NCBI RefSeq assembly: GCF_030295765.1
Contig: NZ_AP027292.1
Span: 2,232,001-2,296,000, forward strand
Source of the DNA: Neptuniibacter halophilus
Lineage (GTDB): Bacteria; Pseudomonadota; Gammaproteobacteria; Pseudomonadales; Balneatricaceae
DNA: 64,000 bases
Direction: 5' to 3'
Numbering within the stretch: the stretch's first letter is position 1; each line of letters opens with the position of its first letter. Below, piece by piece: positions 1 through 8,690 of this stretch. A program made the position numbers and the translations under genes. A model generated the notes under the pieces. That model saw only the letters and a program-made list of their open reading frames with translations. It made no database searches and was not told where the DNA came from.

Positions 1-787
1 CGCTTCGGCAAAAGGTATTGGTCTGACCGACGTGCTGGTACGCCAACTGGGAGGGCAGACTCAGCCCGATTCAGTCGAGCTTAAACCGCTGAACCCGGAG
101 AGCCGTCAACTCAGTCAGGCCTGGGACCAGGCTGCAGCGATCGCCGCATCAGCGCTGCTGGCTAAAGCCGAGGGACAGGAAAATCCGCCGGGCATTAATT
201 TGACCGACGAGCAGAAGCAGACCATCCAAACGGTTTTTGAACAGCAACTGGAAACCTTGTCACAGCAGTCACAGACCCGGGCTGAGATGCCGGATCGCTT
301 TTCATCACCGGAAGAGTTTGTAGACACGCTGGCGCCACTGGCGGAAAAAGTGGCCGCTGAGCTGGGTGTGGATTCCCGGGTGCTTCTGGCGCAGGCAGCG
401 CTGGAGACCGGTTGGGGTAAATATATGGTCCGCTCAGCGGACGGCAGTAACAGTAACAACCTGTTCAATATCAAAGCGGACAGTCGCTGGGCAGGAGCGC
501 GCGCCCAGGTTTCTACCCTGGAATACCGTAACGGTATTGCTCAGCGCGAACAGGCGGCTTTCCGTAGTTATGACAGCTATGAAGATAGCTTCAGGGACTA
601 CGTCGATTTTCTGAAAAACAGCCCTCGTTATCAGATGGCACTGGAAAGTGCCGGCGATCCCTATGAATACGTTCGGCATCTGCAGGAGGCGGGTTATGCG
701 ACCGATCCTCAATATGCCGAGAAGATTAAAAATATTTTTGATGGTGAGCTGCTGGCCAGCCGCAGCGGTAGTTCTAAAGAGGGGTGA
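1..787 (+). CDS. flgJ: Flagellar rod assembly protein / peptidoglycan hydrolase FlgJ (5' partial)
   Basis: The reading frame is open from base 2, so the gene begins before the window. The GTG at 32 lies inside the rod-binding domain (VLVRQLGG) and is not the start. FlgJ caps the growing flagellar rod in the periplasm and cuts peptidoglycan so the rod can pass. What remains is the tail of the N-terminal rod-binding domain, a Gln-rich linker, and a C-terminal glucosaminidase-type domain with the motif LLAQAALETGWGK, whose Glu is the expected catalytic acid, and an NLFNIKA motif typical of this family. It is followed by flgK and flgL, the usual flagellar order. The two-domain form is typical of Beta- and Gammaproteobacteria. 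Confidence 0.95.
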   Translation, partial: ASAKGIGLTDVLVRQLGGQTQPDSVELKPLNPESRQLSQAWDQAAAIAASALLAKAEGQENPPGINLTDEQKQTIQTVFEQQLETLSQQSQTRAEMPDRFSSPEEFVDTLAPLAEKVAAELGVDSRVLLAQAALETGWGKYMVRSADGSNSNNLFNIKADSRWAGARAQVSTLEYRNGIAQREQAAFRSYDSYEDSFRDYVDFLKNSPRYQMALESAGDPYEYVRHLQEAGYATDPQYAEKIKNIFDGELLASRSGSSKEG

Positions 788-801
788 GCCGTAGCCGATA
801 A
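775..801 (+). promoter_or_regulatory. Sigma-28 (FliA) promoter for flgKL
   Basis: TAAA at 775-778, a 15-nt spacer, then GCCGATAA at 794-801. This matches the sigma-28 consensus (TAAA-N15-GCCGATAA) exactly. The -35 element lies in the last codons of flgJ. It fits the late-class expression known for flgK and flgL, whose products are needed once the hook is complete. Confidence 0.88.
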
Positions 802-865
802 GCTATGTCTCAGTTCTCCTTAATCGCTTAAGCCGCCAACCGGGCCGCCTCAAAAGGAGTCAGTT

Positions 866-3121
866 ATGTCCTACGGTTTATTGAACCTTGGTGTCCAGAG
901 TTTGCAGTCCAACCAGACTGCGCTGGGTGTTACCGGGCAGAATATCAGTAACGTTAACACGGAAGGTTATACCCGTCAGCGTCCGATTTTTCAGTCGCGT
1001 GAGGGCATTGCCGGTGTGCAGATCGATGAGATTGATCGTGTCGCCGATGCGTTTCTTAACCGTCAGATCTGGGCTGATAGCGCAACCTACAACAGTTACT
1101 ATGAGTTTGAGGGCTTTGCCAACGAACTGGATAACCTGATGGCGTCGGATGTGACCAGTGTATCCAAAGCGATGGATGACTATTTTGGCGCGCTGCAGAC
1201 GGCGGTGGATGATCCGGTCAGCCTGCCAAACCGAGAGTTGTTTATTGCCCAGTCGGAAGCGCTGGTGCAGCGCTTTAACGATCTGGATGCGAATATCCGG
1301 CGGCAGAATGACACCATTAATGGCCGTCTGGAAAGTAACCTGCAGACGATCAACGCAATCGCCGGGCATATTGCTGAGCTGAACCATGAGATCTCTATTG
1401 CTCAGGCCTCAGGCAATGTAAACAGTGAGCTGCTGGATCATCGTGACGCCAAGCTCGAAGAGCTGTCCGGTTATATCGGGTTTACCACACTGGATCAGCC
1501 ATCCGGTGAGGTCAGTGTGTTTATCGGCAATGGTGAGCCACTGGTTGTGGGGCTGTCTGCCAACTCGCTAACGACCATCCTCAGCCCGGCCGACAGCAGC
1601 CAGTTGAATATCGGTATTCAGAGCGGTAACACGGTTGCGGACATTACCAATCAGGTATCGGGTGGTAAGGTCGGCGGGATTCTGGATTACCGTGAAGATG
1701 TGCTGGGCTCTACGCTGGATGAACTGGGCCGTATCGCTCTGGTGTTTGCGGATACGATGAATGAGCAGCACCAGAAAGGCATGGACCTGAATGGCATGAT
1801 GGGCGGTTTGATGTTTACCGATATCAATAGCACTCAGGCCGCTTCGGACCGGGTTCTGGCAGAGCGGGATAATGCGATACAGGTCAGCTCCCGGATCTAT
1901 ATTGATGATGTCGCGGCACTGGAGGCGTCAGAGTATTCGCTGGATTTCAACAACAATGGTGGTTTCACCCTGACCCGGGAGCAGGACGGCGAGCGCTGGA
2001 CTAATGGCTCCCTGACTGCCGTGGCTGCGGCCACTGATGTCGATGAGGATGGTGAGTTTTACTTTGACAGCATCAATGGTGATCTGACCCTGCGGGTTGA
2101 TGGATTTACACTGACCATGTCAGCGTCAGGCGCATTTGGGGCCGGTGATTCGTTTATTCTGCGGCCTACGCGAAATGCGGCATCCGAGATCGACAGTGTG
2201 TTAACCGAAGCCAGCCAGTTGGCGCTGGCCGCGCCCTTAGCGACCTCCGCAGACTCTGCCAATATTGGCACCGGCAGCGTCTCGGTAACCATCACCGATA
2301 AGGACTTTATGGACCGGGCTCAGGTCACCGGTGAAATGACACCGCCGTTTGATATCAGTTTTCTCTCTCCGCTTGAGATCGTTCCGGCGGTGGGAAATAC
2401 CGGTGTGGCAGATAACCTGACGGTGACCGATGAAGCGGTGTTTTCTACGGTGACATATCCGCTGACCATTACTGAGGATGGCGCCGGCAACTTTGATGTG
2501 AGCGATTCCTCAACGCCGGCCAATACCGTAACCGGCGTGGCCCTGGCGGGTGGGCAGCTGGATCTGAGCGCCAGTTTTGGTATTACCCTGGATATTTCCG
2601 GCGTAGCCGCCGGCAGCGGTGAGAGTTTTACGATCCAGCATGACAGTTCGACGGATGTCGGGTTCTATCAGTTTGTCGATGCGGATGGTGACCGCATGGC
2701 AGGTGAATATGTTCCGGGCAGTACGATCACCCTGCAGGGATTCGATGTCACCATCAACAACAGCCCGGATATCAATGACCGGTTCAGCATCACTCTGAAT
2801 GAGGGCGGTGTATCGGATAACCGTAATGCGCTGCTGTTGTCAGATCTGCAGTTCACTAAAACTGTTGAGGGTGCGTCTTATCAGGATAAATATGGCCAGA
2901 ATGTCGAGCGTGTCGGCACCCGGGCGTCCGTTGCTCAGGTGAATGCTCAGGCGGGCAAGTCTGTGCTGGATGCCAACCGCGAGATGCGCTCCAGTATTGC
3001 CGGGGTTAACCTGGATGAAGAGGCCGCAAAACTGGTGCAGTATCAGCAGGCCTATCAGGCCTCCGCGCAACTGATTCGTGCAGCTCAGACGATCTTTGAT
3101 TCTCTGCTGCAGAGTGTATAG
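866..3121 (+). CDS. flgK: Flagellar hook-associated protein 1, FlgK (HAP1)
   Basis: FlgK forms the first hook-filament junction ring. The N-terminus (residues about 3-40) has the conserved rod/hook helix with the motif SNVNTEGYTRQ, and the C-terminus ends with the paired helix EEAAKLVQYQQAYQASAQLI. Both ends pack into the axial core. At 751 residues it is much longer than the roughly 550 residues of enterobacterial FlgK. The extra length is in the middle (about 430-690), rich in Asp, Thr and Ser with beta-type sequence, probably surface-exposed domains. The start has a good Shine-Dalgarno (AAAGGAG). A sigma-28 promoter sits directly upstream and flgL follows after 10 bases, so the two form one transcript. 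Confidence 0.96.
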   Translation: MSYGLLNLGVQSLQSNQTALGVTGQNISNVNTEGYTRQRPIFQSREGIAGVQIDEIDRVADAFLNRQIWADSATYNSYYEFEGFANELDNLMASDVTSVSKAMDDYFGALQTAVDDPVSLPNRELFIAQSEALVQRFNDLDANIRRQNDTINGRLESNLQTINAIAGHIAELNHEISIAQASGNVNSELLDHRDAKLEELSGYIGFTTLDQPSGEVSVFIGNGEPLVVGLSANSLTTILSPADSSQLNIGIQSGNTVADITNQVSGGKVGGILDYREDVLGSTLDELGRIALVFADTMNEQHQKGMDLNGMMGGLMFTDINSTQAASDRVLAERDNAIQVSSRIYIDDVAALEASEYSLDFNNNGGFTLTREQDGERWTNGSLTAVAAATDVDEDGEFYFDSINGDLTLRVDGFTLTMSASGAFGAGDSFILRPTRNAASEIDSVLTEASQLALAAPLATSADSANIGTGSVSVTITDKDFMDRAQVTGEMTPPFDISFLSPLEIVPAVGNTGVADNLTVTDEAVFSTVTYPLTITEDGAGNFDVSDSSTPANTVTGVALAGGQLDLSASFGITLDISGVAAGSGESFTIQHDSSTDVGFYQFVDADGDRMAGEYVPGSTITLQGFDVTINNSPDINDRFSITLNEGGVSDNRNALLLSDLQFTKTVEGASYQDKYGQNVERVGTRASVAQVNAQAGKSVLDANREMRSSIAGVNLDEEAAKLVQYQQAYQASAQLIRAAQTIFDSLLQSV

Positions 3122-3131
3122 GAGATAAATT

Positions 3132-4376
3132 ATGCGAATCTCTACACAACAGGTTTTCCTGAATAATATCGATAACCTGAATAAAAACAGTTCTGAAGTG
3201 TTCAAGACACAGCAGCAGTTGTCCACAGGTAAGCGGGTATTGCAGCCTTCGGATGATCCGCTGGCATCGGCGCAGATTCAGAAGTTCAAGAAAGAAATTG
3301 CCCGTTCCGAGCAGTTCGCAGGCAATATTGACGTGGCTCAGCGCCGGTTGGCGCTGGAAGAGGAGACCATCGAGCAGGTCAATAACCTGTCGATTCGTCT
3401 GCGTGAACTGGCGATTCAGGGTAAAACCGGTACCCTCGGTACCACTGACCGGCAGGCACTTGCCTCCGAGGTGGGAGAGATCGTGAAGTCGCTCGACAGC
3501 CTGATGAATACGAAGGATGTTCAGGGCGAGTATCTGTTTTCGGGTAACAAGGGTTTTACTAAGCCTTATACCTTAGATGCCAGTACCGGCCGCTACGTTT
3601 TTAATGGTGACGATGGGCAGCGTTTTCTGCAGGTGGGGCCAGAAAATAAAGTTGCTTCAACCGATTCAGGGTTTGAAGTGTTCGAGAAAATTCCCCGGGT
3701 CTCTGGCTACGTAGAGGCGGATATTCAGCAGAGTCTGAATCTGATCGGTGATGTGGATATTGTCGGCGGTGATGCGGAAGCCTTTGGTGATTTTATGGCG
3801 GCCAATGGCCCTCTGACGGTGACAGTGACCGGCGGGTTGTTAACAGTAACTGACCGTAAAGGTCAGCCGGTCACGGCCGACGATCCGGCTGTTGCATTAA
3901 ACGGTTATAACCCGGCAGCTAACCCGAATGCGCCGATTTATGAAATCGCGGGTGTGGAAGTCGAGCTGAATACGGGGGCCGATGGTACGGCAACACTGGA
4001 TGTGTTCGATCAGCATAATATCCTCAATACAGCCGTAGATCTTCGCGATGCCCTGAACAACTATGACGGCAGTACTGGTGAAGCCCGCGAGCAGTTCAAT
4101 CAGCAGATGGATTTTATACTCGATAATCTGGCGGGTATTGAGGAGCGTAACGTAGCAGCCCGTTCCAGCATCGGTGGCCGCCAGAATGCGCTGGAACAGC
4201 AGGATCTGGTTAACGAGGATTACAAGCTGTTTACTCAGGAAGCGCTCTCCTCGTTTGAAGATCTGGATTATAACGAGGCGATCAGCCGCTTCCAGTTGCA
4301 GCAGACCGTGCTGCAGGCATCCTACTCCAGTTTTGCCCGCGTCCAGGAACTTAACCTGTTCAACTTTATCAATTAG
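3132..4376 (+). CDS. flgL: Flagellar hook-associated protein 3, FlgL (HAP3)
   Basis: FlgL forms the second junction ring between FlgK and the filament. The flagellin-like N-terminal helix (MRISTQQVFLNNIDNLNKN) and the motif LSTGKRVLQPSDDPLAS near residue 30-45 are typical, as is the C-terminal helix ending in LQASYSSFARVQELNLFNFI. At 414 residues it is about 100 longer than the E. coli protein, with a variable outer domain around residues 190-300. It starts 10 bases after flgK with Shine-Dalgarno AGGAG and is followed by a strong terminator, so it ends the operon. No flagellin gene lies in the window. Confidence 0.95.
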   Translation: MRISTQQVFLNNIDNLNKNSSEVFKTQQQLSTGKRVLQPSDDPLASAQIQKFKKEIARSEQFAGNIDVAQRRLALEEETIEQVNNLSIRLRELAIQGKTGTLGTTDRQALASEVGEIVKSLDSLMNTKDVQGEYLFSGNKGFTKPYTLDASTGRYVFNGDDGQRFLQVGPENKVASTDSGFEVFEKIPRVSGYVEADIQQSLNLIGDVDIVGGDAEAFGDFMAANGPLTVTVTGGLLTVTDRKGQPVTADDPAVALNGYNPAANPNAPIYEIAGVEVELNTGADGTATLDVFDQHNILNTAVDLRDALNNYDGSTGEAREQFNQQMDFILDNLAGIEERNVAARSSIGGRQNALEQQDLVNEDYKLFTQEALSSFEDLDYNEAISRFQLQQTVLQASYSSFARVQELNLFNFIN

Positions 4377-4410
4377 CGGTATGGCCGTTGTGCAGAGATG
4401 AGTTATCAAT

Positions 4411-4435
4411 AAACCGGCATTCGCCGGTTTTTTTT
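4411..4435 (+). terminator. Rho-independent terminator of flgKL
   Basis: Perfect 8-bp stem AAACCGGC/GCCGGTTT with loop ATTC, followed by a run of T. It lies 34 bases after the flgL stop. Confidence 0.93.
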
Positions 4436-4570
4436 GTGCTGCACGTTTATGTCATAAATTCTGCTTTTTGCTGTTATTTGAAACTGCGTAAATCACCGCA
4501 AGAAAGGGCTTTTTCCACAGGCTGAAATATTTTGTCAGCAAAACTGGTAACTTTTGTTATTGGCGAGTTT

Positions 4571-4608
4571 GGGCCTTTGAACCATGCTTAATGGCATATT
4601 CAAAGCCC
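4571..4608 (+). promoter_or_regulatory. Long inverted repeat / leader hairpin before the acyl-CoA dehydrogenase
   Basis: GGGC-C-TTTGAA at 4571-4581 pairs with TTCAAAGCCC at 4599-4608 with one bulged C, and CCAT/ATGG closes an inner 5-base loop (4582-4594). The 312-base gap between flgL and the next start codon otherwise holds the flgL terminator and an A-rich stretch at 4661-4672. The repeat could be an RNA hairpin in the leader or a protein operator. No T-run follows, so it is not a terminator. Confidence 0.5.
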
Positions 4609-4688
4609 GTTGCAATCGATGCAAACCTTCTACTACAGCTGCACCTCTTTCGGGCGGAGGAATAAAAATAACAGTGAGGATAATCACA

Positions 4689-6476
4689 ATGCCTGAATAT
4701 AAAGCCCCCCTGCGTGATATGAGCTTCGTGCTGAATGAAGTTTTACAGTCGGAAGCGCATTACAGCAATCTGCCCGGCTGTGAAGAAGCCACCCCGGATA
4801 TGCTCTCTGCGATCATGGAAGAGGGCGCTAAGTTTGCCGAGCGGGTACTGTCACCCCTGAATCAGGTGGGTGATCAGCAGGGTTGCACCTGGAATGACGG
4901 GCAGGTAACGACCCCGGAAGGCTTTAAAGAGGCATACCAGCAGTTTGTTGAAGGCGGCTGGCCTTCCCTTTCCCATGAAACCGAATATGGCGGTCAGGGT
5001 CTGCCGGAGTCTGTGGGTATTGTTATCAACGAGATGGTCGGCACCGCGAACTGGTCCTGGAGCATGTATCCGGGGTTGAGTCACGGAGCGATGAACACGC
5101 TGGGCGCACATGGTACTGAAGAGCAGAAAGAAACCTACCTGACCAAGCTGGTGAGTGGAGAGTGGACCGGCACGATGTGTCTGACCGAGCCGCATTGCGG
5201 TACCGATCTGGGGATGCTGCGAACCAAGGCAGAGCCGCAGGCCGATGGCAGCTACAAAATTTCCGGGACTAAAATCTTTATCTCTGCCGGTGAGCACGAT
5301 ATGGCCGATAATATTGTGCATATCGTTCTGGCGCGCCTGCCGGATGCGCCTGAAGGGACTAAGGGTATCTCACTGTTCATTGTACCTAAACACCTGCCGG
5401 AAGCACCGGGTGCAGATAACGGCGTCAGTTGTGGCTCTCTGGAACACAAGATGGGGATTCATGGTAACGCCACCTGCGTTATGAATTTTGATAATGCGAC
5501 AGGCTACCTGATCGGTCCGGCGAACAAAGGCCTGAACTGTATGTTCACCTTTATGAATACGGCACGTCTGGGAACCGCTCTTCAGGGCCTGGCTCACGCG
5601 GAATGGGGCTTCCAGAACTCCCTTGAATATGCCAAAGAACGCTTGCAGATGCGTGCCCTGAATGGCCCTGCCTGCCCGGAAAAAGCAGCAGATCCGATTA
5701 TTGTTCATCCTGAAGTACGCAAAATGCTGCTGACTCAGAAAGCTTTTGCTGAAGCGGGTCGTGCATTGATCTACTACTGTGCCCAGTTGGTAGACAAAGT
5801 AAAACTGGCAGAGGGTGAAGAGCAGGCCCAGGCCGATGCGCAACTGGCCTTTCTGACACCGATCGCCAAGGCCTTCCTGACCGAAGTAGGTTTCGAGTCA
5901 GCTAACCACGGTCTGCAGATCTTCGGCGGCCATGGCTTCATCGCAGAGTGGGGTATGGAGCAGAACGTACGTGACAGCCGTATCTCCATGCTCTACGAGG
6001 GTACTACCCAGATTCAGGCGCTTGACCTGCTGGGCCGTAAGGTCCTGATGACTCAGGGTGAATCACTTAAGGGATTCACCAAGATCATGCATAAGTTCTG
6101 TCAGGCCGAATCGGATTGCACAGAGATGTCTGAGTTTATCAAACCACTGGTTGAGCTGAACAAAGAGTGGGGCGAGCTGACCATGAAGATCGGTATGAAA
6201 GCGATGCAGAACCGTGATGAAGTGGGAGCTGCCTCGGTGGATTATCTGATGTACTCCGGCTATGTAGTGCTGGGTTACTTCTGGGCGCGTATGGCAAAAG
6301 TGGCGCAGGAAAAACTCGCCTCCGGCGAGGGTGATCAGGCGTTCTATCAGGCTAAGCTGACGACTGCCCGTTTCTACTTCGAGCGGATTCTGCCACGCAC
6401 CCGCTCGCTGGCGGTGACAATGCAGTCCGGTTCAGACAACCTAATGGCAATGGATCAGGAAGATTTCATTTTCTAG
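4689..6476 (+). CDS. Acyl-CoA dehydrogenase (FadE/DmdC-like, with C-terminal extension)
   Basis: A flavoenzyme that forms the 2,3 double bond in acyl-CoA and passes electrons to ETF. I start it at ATG 4689, which has Shine-Dalgarno GTGAGGA eight bases upstream; the 35 in-frame codons before it are not family-like. This gives 595 residues. N-terminal, middle (TGTMCLTEPHCGTDLG) and C-terminal dehydrogenase domains are in order. The motif ISMLYEGTTQIQALDL carries the likely catalytic Glu, and an extra C-terminal domain (about 470-590) is typical of the DmdC/FadE5 branch. Chain length cannot be read from sequence; a 3-methylmercaptopropionyl-CoA role (DmdC) is possible but less likely next to the fad genes. 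The A-rich AATAAAAA at 4661-4668 lies just before the ribosome site. Confidence 0.92.
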   Translation: MPEYKAPLRDMSFVLNEVLQSEAHYSNLPGCEEATPDMLSAIMEEGAKFAERVLSPLNQVGDQQGCTWNDGQVTTPEGFKEAYQQFVEGGWPSLSHETEYGGQGLPESVGIVINEMVGTANWSWSMYPGLSHGAMNTLGAHGTEEQKETYLTKLVSGEWTGTMCLTEPHCGTDLGMLRTKAEPQADGSYKISGTKIFISAGEHDMADNIVHIVLARLPDAPEGTKGISLFIVPKHLPEAPGADNGVSCGSLEHKMGIHGNATCVMNFDNATGYLIGPANKGLNCMFTFMNTARLGTALQGLAHAEWGFQNSLEYAKERLQMRALNGPACPEKAADPIIVHPEVRKMLLTQKAFAEAGRALIYYCAQLVDKVKLAEGEEQAQADAQLAFLTPIAKAFLTEVGFESANHGLQIFGGHGFIAEWGMEQNVRDSRISMLYEGTTQIQALDLLGRKVLMTQGESLKGFTKIMHKFCQAESDCTEMSEFIKPLVELNKEWGELTMKIGMKAMQNRDEVGAASVDYLMYSGYVVLGYFWARMAKVAQEKLASGEGDQAFYQAKLTTARFYFERILPRTRSLAVTMQSGSDNLMAMDQEDFIF

Positions 6477-6596
6477 GCTGATCCGATGAAAAAAGTGGTT
6501 AACAACGTCGCCGGCCGCACTTTGTTGCGCGGCCTGCTTAAGCTGAATGCGATGCGCTACCAGCTAAAAAATAATAAAGATGTAAAGGTGAGTGAG

Positions 6597-6914
6597 ATGA
6601 GTGATTTGAAAGCAACATTTGCTGAGATGCAGGGCCGTTTCAATGCTGAAGCTGCAGCGGGAACCGATGCGGTTTTCCAGTATGAGATCAGTGATGGCGG
6701 TGCCTGGTATGTTTCTGTGCAAAATGGTGCCTGCGAAGTTGCTGAAGGCAGCAGTGATGATGCTTCCGTCACCCTGCGTATGGACAGCGCAACGCTGGCG
6801 GAAGTGATGTCCGGCGAAACCGATGGTATGCAGGCATTTATGACCGGCCGTATCCAGGCGGATGGTGATATTATGCTGGCGACTAAACTGGCTGCGATTT
6901 TTCCGGTAGCCTAA
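6597..6914 (+). CDS. SCP2 sterol-binding domain protein
   Basis: A 105-residue lipid-carrier-like domain of the SCP2 family, which binds acyl chains or acyl-CoA in a hydrophobic tunnel. It has the family pattern of a central sheet (VFQYEISDGGAWYVSV), then a helix (TLAEVMSGETDGMQAFMTGRI) and a final helix (GDIMLATKLAAIF). The frame stays open upstream to an ATG at 6486, but the start at 6597 has an AAGGTGA ribosome site and gives the normal domain length. The longer form would add 37 mostly basic residues and is not excluded. It follows the acyl-CoA dehydrogenase by about 120 bases and probably shares its transcript. AATAATAA at 6570-6577 precedes the ribosome site. Confidence 0.85.
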   Translation: MSDLKATFAEMQGRFNAEAAAGTDAVFQYEISDGGAWYVSVQNGACEVAEGSSDDASVTLRMDSATLAEVMSGETDGMQAFMTGRIQADGDIMLATKLAAIFPVA

Positions 6915-6919
6915 GCTGG

Positions 6920-6950
6920 AAGGGCACAGGGGTGATTCTGTGCCCTTTTT
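6920..6950 (+). terminator. Rho-independent terminator after the SCP2 gene
   Basis: Stem AAGGGCACAG (6920-6929) with CTGTGCCCTT (6938-6947), 8-base loop, and a run of T to 6950. It separates this unit from the fadD unit. Confidence 0.9.
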
Positions 6951-6960
6951 CTCTGAAGGA

Positions 6961-6990
6961 AGAACCTGCAAGGGTTCTCGATAACAATAA
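6961..6990 (+). promoter_or_regulatory. fadD leader: small hairpin followed by AACAATAA
   Basis: AGAACC (6961-6966) pairs with GGTTCT (6973-6978). Four bases later comes AACAATAA (6983-6990), an AAnAAnAA motif of the type bound by the distal face of Hfq. It sits 18 bases upstream of the fadD start codon, next to the ribosome site. Confidence 0.45.
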
Positions 6991-7008
6991 TTATACGAGG
7001 AACCTCAG

Positions 7009-8679
7009 ATGGTGCAGCAGCTACCTGCCGCCGATACGATTCCGGCCGATCTGAACCACTACGGATTTAAAACGATTCCTGACGTACTGGCATACGTCGT
7101 CAAGCAGTTCGGGGCCAGGCCTGCTTTTACCAGTTTTGGCCGCACCATAGACTACAACGAACTCGACCGCCTCTCTGCGGCTTTTGCTGTTTACCTGCAG
7201 AAAGAAACCGGCCTGCAGGCGGGTGACCGGGTTGCGATTCAACTGCCCAACCTGATTCAGTACCCGATTGTGTTGTTCGGAATACTCCGGGCGGGATTGG
7301 TGGTGGTTAACACCAATCCGCTCTATACCCCGAAAGAGATGGAACATCAGTTCAACGATTCGGGTGCCAAAGCGCTGATTATTCACAAAAGCATGGCGCA
7401 CAACGCGGAAAAAATTATTGCTAACACCCAGATCGAACACCTGTTTGTGACCCAGGTAGGCGATCTGCATGATTTCATTAAGCGCAATCTGCTGAATGCT
7501 GCGGTTAAATATCTGAAGAAGATGGAGCCGGATTACAACTTGCCGCAGGCTGTTCCATTGCGTGAGGCTCTGTATCAATACGACGGCCAGCAGCCCGCCC
7601 CGGTTTCTGCTGAAACAGGGGATGTTGCGGTATTGCAGTACACCGGAGGCACCACAGGTGTGTCCAAAGGGGCGGTACTGACTCACGGTAATCTGATCTC
7701 GAATATGCTACAGGCCGTAGATCGTCTGACAGTGCCGGGGGTTGAGTGGACAGAAACGGTGATATCGCCGCTACCGCTTTACCATATCTATGCCTTTACC
7801 GTGGCTCAGGTGATCTCGCTGATGGGCGGTCACAGTGTTCTGATTCCGAACCCACGTGATATTCCGGGGTTCGTCAAAGAGCTGTCCAAATGGCGGATGA
7901 GCGCTTTTGTAGGCTTAAATACCCTGTTTGTTGCGCTGTGTAACAACCCGAAATTTCCTGAACTCGATTTCAGTAACCTTAAATTCACCGCTTCAGGCGG
8001 TATGGCGCTTAATCCCTCGACCGCTGTGCTGTGGAAAGAGAAGACCGGCAGCGAAATTATTGAGGGGTACGGTCTGACCGAGACCTCCCCAGCCGTTACT
8101 TTTAATCCTCCGCTGAAAAACCGTCCCGGCACCATTGGCCCCCCGGTCTTGCATACTGATGTGCGTATTATTGGCGTTGATGGCGGTGATGTGCCGCAGG
8201 GCGAAGCGGGAGAACTTTGTGTAAAAGGCCCGCAGGTGATGCGTGGCTACTGGCAGCGCGAGCGGGAGACACGTTCGGCATTTACCGACGACGGTTACTT
8301 TATCACTGGTGATATCGCCAGAGTGGATGAGGCGGGCTATTTCCAGATTGTTGACCGGGCAAAGGATATGATTATTGTCTCGGGCTTTAATGTTTATCCG
8401 AATGAGATCGAAGACGTGCTCACGCAGCACCCTGATATTGTTGAATCGGCTGCCATCGGTATCGAAGACGATAAATCCGGCGAGGCGATCAAAGTCTTTG
8501 TGGTCAGCAGCAACCCTGACCTGACCCGTGAAGAGGTGCGTGACTGGTGTAAGGATAAGCTGACCCGTTACAAAATTCCGAAACAGGTTGAGTTTGCCGA
8601 TGAGTTACCTAAATCCAATGTGGGTAAGGTACTGCGCAGAATGCTGAAAGACGTCCCCTCGGACAGTAATGCTGCCTGA
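7009..8679 (+). CDS. fadD: Long-chain-fatty-acid--CoA ligase FadD
   Basis: Activates free fatty acids to acyl-CoA with ATP through an acyl-adenylate, at the inner membrane. The 556-residue protein has the AMP-binding signature YTGGTTGVSKGAVLTH near residue 210, the motif EGYGLTETSP near 350, the hinge/ATP motif GYFITGDIARVDEAGYFQIVDRAKDMI near 430, and the C-terminal lysine motif KSNVGKVLRR. The length equals that of typical FadD. It heads a short operon with the DUF2889 and isomerase genes (gaps of 11 and -4 bases). A hairpin plus AACAATAA in its leader suggests post-transcriptional control. Confidence 0.95.
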   Translation: MVQQLPAADTIPADLNHYGFKTIPDVLAYVVKQFGARPAFTSFGRTIDYNELDRLSAAFAVYLQKETGLQAGDRVAIQLPNLIQYPIVLFGILRAGLVVVNTNPLYTPKEMEHQFNDSGAKALIIHKSMAHNAEKIIANTQIEHLFVTQVGDLHDFIKRNLLNAAVKYLKKMEPDYNLPQAVPLREALYQYDGQQPAPVSAETGDVAVLQYTGGTTGVSKGAVLTHGNLISNMLQAVDRLTVPGVEWTETVISPLPLYHIYAFTVAQVISLMGGHSVLIPNPRDIPGFVKELSKWRMSAFVGLNTLFVALCNNPKFPELDFSNLKFTASGGMALNPSTAVLWKEKTGSEIIEGYGLTETSPAVTFNPPLKNRPGTIGPPVLHTDVRIIGVDGGDVPQGEAGELCVKGPQVMRGYWQRERETRSAFTDDGYFITGDIARVDEAGYFQIVDRAKDMIIVSGFNVYPNEIEDVLTQHPDIVESAAIGIEDDKSGEAIKVFVVSSNPDLTREEVRDWCKDKLTRYKIPKQVEFADELPKSNVGKVLRRMLKDVPSDSNAA

Positions 8680-8690
8680 GCGGGGAAGAG

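Noticed and set aside
4584..4688. N-terminal extension of the acyl-CoA dehydrogenase from ATG 4584
   Set aside because: The extension overlaps the inverted repeat and the A-rich box, is not family-like, and the ribosome site is at ATG 4689.
5302..5311. GCCGATAA as a further sigma-28 -10 element
   Set aside because: Inside the acyl-CoA dehydrogenase coding sequence, and I saw no TAAA at the right distance. The similar match near 62010 is also inside a gene.
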